From Enterococcus sp. CSURQ0835 (GTDB lineage: Bacteria; Bacillota; Bacilli; Lactobacillales; Enterococcaceae), in contig NZ_CACSLH010000003.1 of the NCBI RefSeq assembly GCF_902706605.1, positions 1 to 64,000 on the forward strand: a stretch of DNA of 64,000 nucleotides, written 5' to 3'. How positions within the stretch are numbered: the first letter of the stretch is position 1; the number at the start of each line of letters is the position of its first letter. The position numbers were made by a program, and so were the translations under genes. Under the pieces are notes generated by a model. That model was not told the DNA's origin, did no database searches, and saw nothing but the letters and a program-made list of their open reading frames with translations. This document shows, one piece after another, positions 33,700-42,940 of this stretch.

Positions 33700-33951
33700 G
33701 TAGATTTGGAAAGTACACTTGAAACGTTCTCAGCGAGGCTCTGGTTGGTGCAAAGAGTCAACGAGCAAAGTCGAAAAATGGCCAATGAGGATCTTTTGGC
33801 GATAGGTAGTCAAAAGCGAATGAGTCCTTCGTTACTAGGACCGCCGATCTCAAGTTTGATGTCGGAATAAGGGAAAATCTAATTTTCTGAAAAAAGGTGG
33901 TACCACGAAGTTTCGTCCTTTTACTAGTTACTAGTAAAAGGGCTTTTTTTA
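33700..33951 (+). ncRNA. T-box riboswitch, methionine-type
   Basis: A long structured leader contains GGAAAGTACA near its start (AGTA element of stem I) and the T-box AAGGTGGTACCACG (33894-33908) that pairs with the NCCA end of uncharged tRNA. It ends in a terminator, CCTTTTACTAG / CTAGTAAAAGG plus a T run. Candidate specifier triplets in stem I (GCGAATGAG near 33820, CCAATGAGG near 33785) both read ATG, so tRNA-Met is the likely ligand, in keeping with the methionine synthase gene that follows. Confidence 0.88.
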
Positions 33952-33995
33952 TTGGCCTGAATCACGGATAAAAATAATAGGAAAAGAGTGATAGT

Positions 33996-35132
33996 ATGAG
34001 CAAGAATCAAATTCCATTTACCGTCGACCAAGTAGGTAGTTTTTTACGACCAGCTAGCATCAAACAGGCACGAATCGATTTTACAAATAAAAAAATCACT
34101 TCCGAACAATTGCGTAAAATTGAAAATACTGCCATCAAAGAGCTAGTTCAAAAGCAAAAACAAGTTGGCCTCCACGGGATCACGGATGGCGAATTTCGTC
34201 GCAGCTTTTGGCATTTAGACTTTTTAGAACATCTAAATGGCCTGGAGGGGTATGTCCCTGATCATGGTTATAATCAACATTTTCATGGAAAAGCCGCACC
34301 TAGTTATAATGTACGAGTCGTAGACAAAATCAGCTTTGATCAGCATCATCCTTTTTTGGCTGACTTCGCTTATTTGAAATCGATCGTAGAAGTTCCTGAT
34401 GATCCATCCATCGCTAAAGCGACGATCCCTAGTCCAACGATGATCTTACGCCAAGAATTGTTAGCTAATGATGGCTCTACCAAGATCCATGAAATCTATC
34501 CTGATTTAACCGAGTTTTATCATGACCTAGCAGTTACCTACCACGATGTGATCGCAGCCTATGCCAAATTAGGTTGCCGTTACTTACAATTTGACGACAC
34601 TAATTGGGCTTTTTTAGCTGATCAGCAAAAACGAACTGAATTAAAAGAAAAAGGGATCGATCCAGATCAGATCGCTGCTATTTGCACAACGATCATCAAC
34701 GAGGCCTTAAAAGATAAACCAGCTAATATCACGATCACGACCCATATTTGCCGTGGGAATCATGCTTCTTCTTGGTTGTTTTCCGGTGGTTATGAACCAA
34801 TCGCCAAAAATTTATTTGCCACGCTTTATGACGGCTATTTTCTAGAATATGATTCTGAACGTGCCGGCGATTTTGCTCCTTTACGTTATTGGAAAAATAA
34901 CGGCAGCCAAGTAGTCTTAGGGCTAGTGACTTCTAAATTCTCTGAGCTAGAAGATCCACTAAAAATTGAGGCTAGAATCAAAGAAGCAACTCAGTATATT
35001 CCCTTAGACTATTTAAGTATTAGTCCCCAATGCGGGTTTGCTTCCACCGAAGAAGGAAATCATTTGACCGAAGAACAGCAGTGGCAAAAAATCACCTTAT
35101 TGCAAAAGGTTGCCGCTAAAATCTGGTCATAA
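33996..35132 (+). CDS. cobalamin-independent methionine synthase-like protein (YxjG/YxjH type)
   Basis: A 378-residue protein equivalent to the C-terminal catalytic barrel of MetE and the length of Bacillus YxjG/YxjH. Zinc ligands are visible: His and Cys in THICRGNH, Cys in ISPQCGFAST. The N-terminus has the family motif VGSFLRPASIKQAR, then GITDGEFRR. It should transfer a methyl group to homocysteine. The folate-binding N-terminal domain of MetE is absent, so the methyl donor is uncertain. The upstream Met T-box shows that expression rises when methionine runs short. Confidence 0.9.
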   Translation: MSKNQIPFTVDQVGSFLRPASIKQARIDFTNKKITSEQLRKIENTAIKELVQKQKQVGLHGITDGEFRRSFWHLDFLEHLNGLEGYVPDHGYNQHFHGKAAPSYNVRVVDKISFDQHHPFLADFAYLKSIVEVPDDPSIAKATIPSPTMILRQELLANDGSTKIHEIYPDLTEFYHDLAVTYHDVIAAYAKLGCRYLQFDDTNWAFLADQQKRTELKEKGIDPDQIAAICTTIINEALKDKPANITITTHICRGNHASSWLFSGGYEPIAKNLFATLYDGYFLEYDSERAGDFAPLRYWKNNGSQVVLGLVTSKFSELEDPLKIEARIKEATQYIPLDYLSISPQCGFASTEEGNHLTEEQQWQKITLLQKVAAKIWS

Positions 35133-35133
35133 A

Positions 35134-35169
35134 AAAACTGGACTCGCCGGCTTAAGCGAGTCCAGTTTT
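35134..35169. terminator. bidirectional terminator
   Basis: AAAACTGGACTCGC / GCGAGTCCAGTTTT between the convergent methionine synthase and ABC exporter genes. Confidence 0.85.
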
Positions 35170-35200
35170 ACTTTTACTATCCAGCAAGCATTGAAACACT

Positions 35201-36961
35201 TTATTCCAACACTTGTTCTTTCACATAATCAGCGTAAAGCGGATGATTTTTGATTAATTCCCGATGGGTGCCGTGACCGGTGACTTGACCTTTTTCAATA
35301 AAATAAATCTGATCAGCGTCTACGATCGTTGATAAGCGATGCGCGATAACTAAAGTCGTCCGCCCTTCCATCAGCTGGTCTAGTGCTCGTTGGACTTTTT
35401 CTTCAGACTGAGAATCAAGACTTGCCGTCGCTTCATCTAACATCAAAATCTTCGGATCTCGTAAAAAAGCCCGCGCGATTGCGATTCGTTGTTTTTGTCC
35501 ACCAGATAGTTTCACTCCACGTTCGCCAATTTCGGTTGCTAATTGTTCAGGAAAATCGCGAACGAATTGGTCAGCGTAAGCTAACTCCAAGACGTTCCAC
35601 AGTTTGTCATCAGAAACTTTTCTGCCTAATCCATACTGCAAATTATCACGAATACTTCCGGCAAACACGGCACTATCTTGCGAAACATATCCAATTTGCG
35701 AACGCCAATCAACTAAATCAAGTGCATTGATATCTTGATCATCAATCGTAAGCTTACCATTTACTGGTTGATAAAAACGTTCTAATAAAGCAAAGATCGT
35801 TGATTTTCCACCGCCACTTGGTCCGGCAAAGGCAATTACTGAATTGGGCTTGGCTTCAAAAGAAACATTTTGCAATACAGGTCGTTCCGGTGAATAATAA
35901 AAAGTTACGTTCTCAGCTTTGATGGTTTGTCCAGCCACGATTATTTTTTCACCTTGGCCGATTGGTTCAACTTCAGTCACTAAGATTTCTTCGATTCGTT
36001 CCGTTGCGCCCATCGCTTTTTGAACTTGAGAAAAGAAAGTCGCAAACGTTGCAGCTGGCATTATAATGTTGAACAGATACAATAAAAATGCAACCAGCTC
36101 CCCACTAGTCAAAGTTCCAGCTTGAACGCGAACTGCGCCATAACCTAAAATGCCAACAAACATTCCCAACATTGCAGTTGTCATAATTGGTTGCAAGATG
36201 GCTTCGATTTTTGCATCTTTGATTCCGAGTGTAAAGATTTTCCCGATAAAACCGGCACCTTTTTCACTTTCAAAAGGCTCTCCATTACTAGATTTGATCA
36301 GCCGGATCTCCGCTAATTTTTCACTCGCTTCACCATTGAAATCAGCGGTAGCTGCTTGTAATTGACGACCGATCGTCATCATCATTTTTCCGATCGGACC
36401 CATGATGATCACCATGATCGGCACGATCAAAAACATCAACGCTGCCATTTTCCAGTCCATGACAAACAAAATCACCATTGAGCCAACTAGTTGAATCGCG
36501 CCGGTAACAAAATTTGGAAATTGTGAGGTCATCAATTCTTTGATCACCGTCGTATCATTGACTAGACGCGAGCTGCTTTCTCCTGATTTGTGCTCATCAA
36601 AATAATTGACCGGCAATTTCAGCAAATGATTCCATAGGGTTTCCCGCAACGTTTTCACGGCTGTCTCACCGACATAGCGCAATAAGAAGCCACCGACTGC
36701 ACCAAACGTTAGTTGTGTCACAAAGGCTAAGATCAAAACAGCCAACGTCGAGCCGCTGATTTTTGCTAACCGACTTGTATCTACCAACCCTTTTGTTAGC
36801 TGAGGTACGATCAAACTAGCAACACTAGTGACTAAACTCAGCAATAAGCCAATCACAAATACCAGCTTTTTGGGATTGACTCGGTTGATCAATGCAATAA
36901 AGTCTTTTAATTTAAATTTATTCGTTGCTTTAGGTAACTCAGGTGTTAATGAACGTTCCAT
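35201..36961 (-). CDS. multidrug ABC exporter, BmrA/LmrA type
   Basis: A 586-residue half-transporter: six-helix membrane domain (about 30-315), then an ATPase with Walker A GPSGGGKST, signature LSGGQKQRIAIARAF, Walker B ILMLDEATASLDS and the switch His in VIAHRLS. It should act as a homodimer expelling lipophilic drugs or lipids. It lies 30 bases downstream of a MarR regulator on the same transcript. The ATG following GGAGG was chosen; an ATG five codons upstream overlaps the ribosome site. Confidence 0.92.
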   Translation of the reverse strand: MERSLTPELPKATNKFKLKDFIALINRVNPKKLVFVIGLLLSLVTSVASLIVPQLTKGLVDTSRLAKISGSTLAVLILAFVTQLTFGAVGGFLLRYVGETAVKTLRETLWNHLLKLPVNYFDEHKSGESSSRLVNDTTVIKELMTSQFPNFVTGAIQLVGSMVILFVMDWKMAALMFLIVPIMVIIMGPIGKMMMTIGRQLQAATADFNGEASEKLAEIRLIKSSNGEPFESEKGAGFIGKIFTLGIKDAKIEAILQPIMTTAMLGMFVGILGYGAVRVQAGTLTSGELVAFLLYLFNIIMPAATFATFFSQVQKAMGATERIEEILVTEVEPIGQGEKIIVAGQTIKAENVTFYYSPERPVLQNVSFEAKPNSVIAFAGPSGGGKSTIFALLERFYQPVNGKLTIDDQDINALDLVDWRSQIGYVSQDSAVFAGSIRDNLQYGLGRKVSDDKLWNVLELAYADQFVRDFPEQLATEIGERGVKLSGGQKQRIAIARAFLRDPKILMLDEATASLDSQSEEKVQRALDQLMEGRTTLVIAHRLSTIVDADQIYFIEKGQVTGHGTHRELIKNHPLYADYVKEQVLE

Positions 36962-36991
36962 GTTTGTTTCCTCCATTTAGAAAATTTCTAA

Positions 36992-37717
36992 TTAGAAATC
37001 TTCCCATTCCGTATGTGATTGATCCGTTTCTTTTTCAGATGGTCGTTTTTCAAATGGGTGAAACCCATGCGGCCCCCCATGAAAACCGCGTTGGAATGGA
37101 CCGCCAAAACCAAACCCACAAGCGTCATTTTCCGGCCACGCATTCATTTCACGTTCCATTTTCCGTCGTAAGTCCCGCTGTTCAGCTCGTGACAATTCAT
37201 TCCAGTCAGTTCCAAATTGTTCTGTCCAAGCTTGCTGAAATTCTTTCATCTGTTCTAAACGATCCATCGGGTCAATAAAACGACTGGCTTGCTGCTGGAT
37301 TTTACGATCCCAAGCAGCCGGGATCTTTTGCAATAATTCACTGAATACAACTAACTCAGATTCACTTAAACCAGCAAAAAAGTCTTCGCTCCGATCCTTT
37401 CCTCGACCCTTTAGTTGCTGTTGGATCTTTTGCTGACCATTTTTAGTCAAGTACACGCGCTTTAAGCGTTTGTCTTGCTGATCTTCACGGCGTATGATCG
37501 TCTGATTAGCTTCCATTTTTTTTAATAATTCAGCCAGCGAACTCGGCCGCAGATCTAAAATTTCAGCTAATTGACTTTGGATCAAGCCATCTTCTTCATT
37601 TAAAACTTGCAGCACTCGGGCTTGTCCAGTCAAACGCTTTTGCTTGCTTAAAAAAATACTGCTAGCCATCGTGACCAACCGTAACTGTTTCAATAATTCA
37701 AGGGTTTGCTTACTCAT
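36992..37717 (-). CDS. MarR-family regulator with Gly/His/Phe-rich C-terminal extension
   Basis: A 241-residue regulator, longer than the usual 140-160. The winged helix lies at about 30-115 (RVLQVLNEEDGLIQSQLAEI, RPSSLAELLKKME, wing REDQQDKRLKRVYLT). After a linker, the last 45 residues are a low-complexity, Gly/His/Phe-rich tail (GFGFGGPFQRGFHGGPHGFH) ending in charged residues, which could bind metal. It is the first gene of an operon with the ABC exporter and is almost certainly its repressor, given two palindromic operators at the promoter. Confidence 0.9.
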   Translation of the reverse strand: MSKQTLELLKQLRLVTMASSIFLSKQKRLTGQARVLQVLNEEDGLIQSQLAEILDLRPSSLAELLKKMEANQTIIRREDQQDKRLKRVYLTKNGQQKIQQQLKGRGKDRSEDFFAGLSESELVVFSELLQKIPAAWDRKIQQQASRFIDPMDRLEQMKEFQQAWTEQFGTDWNELSRAEQRDLRRKMEREMNAWPENDACGFGFGGPFQRGFHGGPHGFHPFEKRPSEKETDQSHTEWEDF

Positions 37718-37743
37718 CTAAATTCCTCCATTCGCAAAAATCA

Positions 37744-37796
37744 TTCGGTACCGAACTTTCGAGATTGATTATAGTTCGGTACCGAATGATTGTCAA
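37744..37796 (-). promoter_or_regulatory. MarR/ABC-exporter promoter with two identical operators
   Basis: TTGACA, 17-base spacer, TATAAT. The 12-bp palindrome TTCGGTACCGAA fills the spacer (37775-37786) and occurs again just downstream (37744-37755), 31 bases centre to centre, on the same helix face. Binding at both would fully block the promoter. Confidence 0.88.
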
Positions 37797-37854
37797 CTAA
37801 TTTAGAATTATTTTTTTATTTTTCTTGCGATATTTTTATTAATGGATTGCAAAC

Positions 37855-37893
37855 TAAAAAAACGCGAAACACTTCCTGTGCCTCGCGTTTTTT
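37855..37893. terminator. terminator of the epimerase-like gene
   Basis: ACGCGA...TCGCGT with inner CAC/GTG pairing, A and T runs on both sides. Confidence 0.65.
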
Positions 37894-37941
37894 AGCTTGT
37901 GTTTAAATTTTATGCTCGCAGTCAGTCAAAGCTTCGTAAAA

Positions 37942-38916
37942 TTAGCCTTCCACACATTTTTTCAACGTTTCTTTGATTGATGCGATCACATCATGGTCTT
38001 TGATCCCTAAGGCAGACATCGTGTCGGCTGGATCGAGATACAGATCCTCTTCTTGGATCTTAGAGCTGACTACCATATGGATTCCATGTTCTTTGCCTGC
38101 TTTTTCAGCGGCTTCATCGATTGCTTCATAGTTTGCCTTCAATTGCTCATAAGGTAGGACCGGAACTTGTGTCATATCTTGCTGCCCTAATGCTTCAACC
38201 ATCATTTCATAAAATTTTTGATATTTCATATTCAAAGCTGAAATAGCATATGTCTTGCGGTGTTCACCTTTTTCTAGTGCCCCAACAGCAGCTTCAGCAA
38301 CTTGCTCCACCGTTACCATTGCCGTTCCACCTTTTAACGCTGGAAAAACCGTTTGCCCTTTGATCTGATCGGTGAACATTTTCCACAATGGCATTCTTCC
38401 TGGCATCGTGCCAAAAATATACGGCAGACGAAGCCCCATGACCGCCATGCTACCTTCTCCTTCAGCAAATGCAATCTGTTCTTGCAACAGACGCGTGTTA
38501 GGATAAGGCTGATTTTTTAAACCATACTGTGGCAATCGTTCTGCAAATTCAGCAAAATACGAACCAAAGACGACAAATTTCTTCACACCGGCTTCACTAG
38601 CCAAACGTGCTAGTCGTTGTGTGGGCAATACGTTGGCGTGATAATAAAATTTTAAAGCCGGTTTATCGGCTACGACTCGTTCATCTGCTCCTGCCGCGTA
38701 AACAAATCCTTCGCAATCAGCCAACAATGTTTTGATTTTTTCATCAGACAATTCATTGATATTCCCTAACTTGATCTCTACTTCAGCCGGCAACAAATTG
38801 TCCGCTGGTAGTGGAGGCAGCGCCATTGTTTTCACTTGATAACCGCGAGCTAATAATTCTTTCGTCGTGTGGTAGCCTAAAAAGCCAGTTCCGCCTAATA
38901 CAAATACTTTTGCCAT
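37942..38916 (-). CDS. NAD-dependent epimerase/dehydratase-family protein (extended SDR)
   Basis: A 324-residue extended SDR. The glycine motif is VLGGTGFLGYHTTKELLARG. VVFGSYFAEF occupies the place of the catalytic Ser. The usual YxxxK is not clear (NTRLLQEQIAFAEG aligns where it would be), so oxidoreductase activity is uncertain. LRLPYIFGTMPGRMP is typical of the family. It follows the esterase-like gene by 90 bases on the same strand and may be co-transcribed. Function unknown. Confidence 0.8.
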   Translation of the reverse strand: MAKVFVLGGTGFLGYHTTKELLARGYQVKTMALPPLPADNLLPAEVEIKLGNINELSDEKIKTLLADCEGFVYAAGADERVVADKPALKFYYHANVLPTQRLARLASEAGVKKFVVFGSYFAEFAERLPQYGLKNQPYPNTRLLQEQIAFAEGEGSMAVMGLRLPYIFGTMPGRMPLWKMFTDQIKGQTVFPALKGGTAMVTVEQVAEAAVGALEKGEHRKTYAISALNMKYQKFYEMMVEALGQQDMTQVPVLPYEQLKANYEAIDEAAEKAGKEHGIHMVVSSKIQEEDLYLDPADTMSALGIKDHDVIASIKETLKKCVEG

Positions 38917-39006
38917 ATTTTTTCGCTCCTTTGTGAATTGTTATACTAATTATAACTACTTCATCCAATAGAAACTAGGGTCAAATCAACCCAATCACTC
39001 ACACCT

Positions 39007-39831
39007 TTATTTAACAGCAAACTTTTTCATAAAGGTGGCAAAATCGATTCGACCTAAGACAAATTCTTTGCTAAGCAGATAGTTTCTAACTGCTGAAGTT
39101 TCTGGCCGGGATCTTTTTAGCCAGTCCAATTCACCTACGACTGGTTGCGTAACCGATTGACGCTTAGCAAATGCCTCATAATAACGCAACCCGAATCGAC
39201 GTTGCGAGACAGCATTCAAATGAATACCATCAGGATTAGGCATCAACTCTTGCGCCGTTACCCAATAGCAATCAGTCAACTTTTCGGTGACCGCTAAAAT
39301 CTTTTGATTGATTTGCGCATATTCGACAGCACTTTGCCCAAAACCACTTTGTCCTAAGTAATGCCCTAATTCACCAACTAAAATGGGAACTCCAGGAAAT
39401 TTAGTTTGAAAGGCTGTAAAAACCGCATTTAATTGTTCTTCATAGTTTTGATAACGGCCACCATAACTGTCATTTTCACCTTGATGCCATAAAATGGCGA
39501 CTAGTTCACTGTCTGTTTGAGCAAACTCTGCTTCTTGTAGGGCATGCTCCAGCAATACTTCACCTGGTTGCCACTCAGCAATCGAACTGCCACCTTCTGC
39601 ACAAGGAATCAAACCGATTTCTAGTTCTGGCTCTGCTTCAGAAAAGCGTTGCGCAAACGATGCGGCTAATCCAACCCCAGCTACTTCACGATCATAATTG
39701 ATCGGTTCAGCCATCATTTGCCAACGACCATTACGCAGCATTTTGATTTTTTCATTATAGATTGGGGCAACTTCATGTAAAAATCCGCGGCCCGCCATAT
39801 TCGACTGTCCTACTAATAATACCGATTTCAT
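39007..39831 (-). CDS. SGNH-fold carbohydrate esterase (SASA / sialate O-acetylesterase-like)
   Basis: A 274-residue SGNH hydrolase of the SASA/DUF303 group. It shows block I GQSNMAGRG (catalytic Ser), the central AEGGSSIAEWQPG, block III WHQGENDSYGG and the C-terminal DGIHLN (catalytic Asp-His). Such enzymes remove acetyl groups from sugars of xylan, sialic acid or glycans. No signal peptide is seen, so it would act inside the cell on imported saccharides. The ATG follows CGAGGAG. Confidence 0.85.
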   Translation of the reverse strand: MKSVLLVGQSNMAGRGFLHEVAPIYNEKIKMLRNGRWQMMAEPINYDREVAGVGLAASFAQRFSEAEPELEIGLIPCAEGGSSIAEWQPGEVLLEHALQEAEFAQTDSELVAILWHQGENDSYGGRYQNYEEQLNAVFTAFQTKFPGVPILVGELGHYLGQSGFGQSAVEYAQINQKILAVTEKLTDCYWVTAQELMPNPDGIHLNAVSQRRFGLRYYEAFAKRQSVTQPVVGELDWLKRSRPETSAVRNYLLSKEFVLGRIDFATFMKKFAVK

Positions 39832-40024
39832 TTCAGCATCTCCTCGCTTTATTTGCGTAATTGCTGTTCGACTAAAGTTAACAGCTCTCGCAATTGTATT
39901 TTCTGTAAGTTCATCGTTTAAAATCGAGACTTTCTTTCATTCGCTAACAGATTACAATACAACTTTTTATTTGACAACTATTTTAAAGCTGTGTATTCTA
40001 TCAACACTTTATTTTACATTAACG

Positions 40025-40062
40025 AAAAAATCGTTCCCCTGTAATTAGAGGAACGATTTTTT
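40025..40062. terminator. terminator of the quinone-oxidoreductase-like gene
   Basis: AAAAAATCGTTCC / GGAACGATTTTTT; it overlaps the stop codon. Confidence 0.85.
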
Positions 40063-41002
40063 AATCATTGGTTAAAACGATTTTCCCAACTGCATGATGG
40101 GTTTCGCTTAACGCATGCGCTTCAAAAACACCTTGTTGCGTTAGCGGGAATTCCGCGCCGATCACACTGACTAATTTTCCAGCCGCCATGAGTTCGGCTA
40201 ATTCTTGTAATTGTTTACCATTCGGTTGCAGCCAAACAGCTTCCGCGTGGATATGTTTTTCACTAGCCAACTGCTCATCTTGGATGCCTAAAACAGAAAT
40301 CAATCGACCACCTGGTTTTAAAACTTGAAGGCTGGCTTGTTGGATCGCACCACCTAACGTATCAAAAACTAGATCCGCATCCTTCACCACTTCGGTAAAG
40401 TCTTCACTTTGATAATCAATTGCGACATCTGCTCCTAGTTTTTTGACTAAAGGGTGATTTTTTTGACTGGCAGTCGTATAGACAAATGCGCCCTTTTCCT
40501 TGGCTAATTGGATCGCAAAACTTCCGACCCCACCAGCCCCAGCATGGATCAAAACTTTTTGCCCAGCTGCCAACTGTCCATGATCAAACAATGCCTGGTA
40601 AGCCGTCAACCCCGCTAGCGGAACTGCCGCGGCTTCTTTAAACGAAATGCCTTGTGGGATCGTGGCTAATTGATCGCTATCTACGATCGTCTGATCAGCA
40701 TACGTCCCAAAACGGGTTGAAGCCGGCCGCGCAAAGACACGATCCCCAACTTGCCAGTCACTGACCGCTTCACCGACTGCTTCGATCACTCCGGCGACAT
40801 CCCAACCTAAAATGATTGGAAAATCCCAGTCGAACATTTTGCGCAAGTACCCTTCGCGAGTTTTCCAATCGATGGGATTGATGGAAGTCGCATGGACTTT
40901 CACTACGACTTGCTTTGGTTTTAGTTCCGGTAGCTCGACTGTGCTTTCAGTCAATTCTTCTTTACCGCCAAAGTGGTTAATAACGATTGCTCGTGTTTTC
41001 AT
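40061..41002 (-). CDS. NADP-dependent zinc-free MDR oxidoreductase (quinone reductase-like)
   Basis: A 313-residue medium-chain dehydrogenase/reductase. The catalytic N-terminal part lacks the zinc Cys ligands (GWDVAGVIEAVGEAV, GDRVFARPA). The Rossmann motif is HAGAGGVGSFAIQLAKEKG. This pattern fits NADPH:quinone or enone reductases. The ATG after GGAAGTGAAGAG was taken instead of a longer open frame. It lies 77 bases downstream of the Mga-like regulator gene on the same strand. Confidence 0.87.
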   Translation of the reverse strand: MKTRAIVINHFGGKEELTESTVELPELKPKQVVVKVHATSINPIDWKTREGYLRKMFDWDFPIILGWDVAGVIEAVGEAVSDWQVGDRVFARPASTRFGTYADQTIVDSDQLATIPQGISFKEAAAVPLAGLTAYQALFDHGQLAAGQKVLIHAGAGGVGSFAIQLAKEKGAFVYTTASQKNHPLVKKLGADVAIDYQSEDFTEVVKDADLVFDTLGGAIQQASLQVLKPGGRLISVLGIQDEQLASEKHIHAEAVWLQPNGKQLQELAELMAAGKLVSVIGAEFPLTQQGVFEAHALSETHHAVGKIVLTND

Positions 41003-41079
41003 CTCTTCACTTCCTAACTGCTGTAACGATACTGCTAGCACGTTGAAAAATCAATTTTCCAGCTTAGAAAGTCGACGGA

Positions 41080-42582
41080 TTACTTGATCAATTTTTCTAA
41101 TTTCTTGCGATAATAAAAACTGACGAATTGTTCAACATTTTCAATATCGAAACTCGTTTCTAAACTAAATAAGACCAAGACTCGCTCCGGTGCAATTCCA
41201 GGATAATCCTTATGAATGTTTGTGATGATCAAATCATAAGACTGCGCTTTTTGATAGGGCTGCAGTTCAACTTTAATCCGCGGGTCAATGTGATTTGCTA
41301 AGTGATCAATGAACACATACGCAATATTTCGTTCAAAAGGAAAATCACAGCCGACTACTAATTTCAAATCGAGATCTCGATAGCCTAAATAGACTAACGC
41401 TGCATAATATTCAAACAAATACTCTTGTTTACTGGCTCGCTCAGTTTCTGAAGTCCCCATCAAACCTACGACCCACTCTGCCCAGTCTTTAGCAAAATCA
41501 AACAATAGCGGATCAGGAAATTCATGCAGTAGCTCATTGATATTATTCGTATTGAAATACGAGAGTTGACCATGAAAATAATAGCTATTAACATGAATGT
41601 TAAACAGTAAGTAGCGGAGATTTTTCATGAAGATCGGACTCAATTTGCTGACATCGATGCGTTCTTCTACTCGTTTAAAAACGCGTTCACTTAATTCAAC
41701 TACAAAATAGCCTTGCTCCCGGCCTTCATTCAAAAGTTCTTTCGTTCGCGCATTATCCATATCTAAACTGAAATTAGCTACGATAAATAAATAAAAAATC
41801 GCACTTTCTTCCGCTGCCAAGTCATAAGGGAATCGTTTCGCATAATCAGCTAAAATCTGTTGAAGCGCAAAATAAAACGAATTATTGAATTCATAATCGA
41901 TCCCGGGCTCTAAATAATTTTTGATCTGGTGATTAAAAAGTGCCAGCCGTTTTGAGATGATCCCTAAGTAAAGCTTCATCTTGATCTTACCTTCCTCTGT
42001 AAAAGGGATCCCTAGATAGGTTTCTAATGTTTGGATAAATTCTAATCCTAGCGCATCCAGCTCTTCTTTTTCATTCAGTTCATAAGGCCGACCATACCAA
42101 AACAACGAGAAATAAAAATGGCGAATCTGAAGTTCACTTCCAGTCAATTTCCCATTGCGGATCTTTAATGAAAATTCTGCTAACAATGTATTCAGTTTCC
42201 GCAAACGTCGGGATAGTGTCGCTTCACTGATTCCCAAGCGCCACGCCATCGTTGCTTGATCGAAGTGACCGTTTTCAAATAAATAAATCAGAATATTATA
42301 ATTGATGGAGCGTTGCAAAAATAAATAGCCGATGTCGATATTGGTCACGGTCCCGTCCGTTTTGAAAAAAACAGCGCCTTCCGTTTCATTCAAACTCACG
42401 GCCGCAAACTGATCTGCTAAGGTGTTTTTTAAACTAGCGAGATCATCTTTGACAGTATTCCGATACACTCCCAGTTTTTCAGCCAATTCACGGATTGATG
42501 CCTTTCCTTGATAACTAAGTAACGTTTGGATGATCTCCAGTTGTCGCTGTTCGTTAGCATCTAATAATTCATAGACTTTCAC
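41080..42582 (-). CDS. Mga/AtxA-like transcriptional regulator
   Basis: A 500-residue regulator with the Mga layout: an N-terminal helix-turn-helix (about 10-60, ASIRELAEKLGVYRNTVKDD), a second winged helix (about 95-150, FDQATMAWRLGISEATLSRR), two central PRD-like helical domains, and a C-terminal EIIB-like part (SYDLIITNIHKDYPGIAPER). PTS phosphorylation of His residues controls such proteins in Streptococcus and Enterococcus. Targets are unknown; the oxidoreductase downstream and genes elsewhere are possible. Confidence 0.85.
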   Translation of the reverse strand: MKVYELLDANEQRQLEIIQTLLSYQGKASIRELAEKLGVYRNTVKDDLASLKNTLADQFAAVSLNETEGAVFFKTDGTVTNIDIGYLFLQRSINYNILIYLFENGHFDQATMAWRLGISEATLSRRLRKLNTLLAEFSLKIRNGKLTGSELQIRHFYFSLFWYGRPYELNEKEELDALGLEFIQTLETYLGIPFTEEGKIKMKLYLGIISKRLALFNHQIKNYLEPGIDYEFNNSFYFALQQILADYAKRFPYDLAAEESAIFYLFIVANFSLDMDNARTKELLNEGREQGYFVVELSERVFKRVEERIDVSKLSPIFMKNLRYLLFNIHVNSYYFHGQLSYFNTNNINELLHEFPDPLLFDFAKDWAEWVVGLMGTSETERASKQEYLFEYYAALVYLGYRDLDLKLVVGCDFPFERNIAYVFIDHLANHIDPRIKVELQPYQKAQSYDLIITNIHKDYPGIAPERVLVLFSLETSFDIENVEQFVSFYYRKKLEKLIK

Positions 42583-42940
42583 TCGACATCCTCCTACCCT
42601 TGTGTCTGTTTAACAATAACACAAAGTTTTCCTTTAGAATAATTATTATACTCCTGAATCCTTATTTTTTTATTTGGACTAGAAAAAAATTAGGCCGAAT
42701 TTATTAAGTTGATTTAACTAAATTTTCTACCCTTCATCAAAAAAAGTCATTCATTTCCTCTTTATCAGCTAACGTCATTTTAATCATTTGAATCAACTGA
42801 AAAAATCACATAAAAAAACACCCGTCCATTCAGTAAAAGGATAAAGAGGGTTCCGTTCACAAAATTGAAAAAAGAGCAGAACATTTTCATGTCCTACTCT
42901 CTTTTGTAAGGCGCAACGTTCAATCATCACGCTTAGTTAA
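42583..42940. other. intergenic region between pflB and the Mga-like gene
   Basis: AT-rich and without a convincing gene. It holds the pflB terminator (42862-42906), in which GAGTAGGACAT pairs with ATGTTCTGCTC before a T run on the minus strand, and the presumed promoter of the Mga-like gene. Confidence 0.6.

Noticed and set aside
33876-33892. CodY-like sequence AATTTTCTGAAAAAA within the methionine leader
   Set aside because: It lies just before the T-box element, far downstream of any promoter for the leader, and is probably part of the RNA structure. It is not counted as a CodY site.
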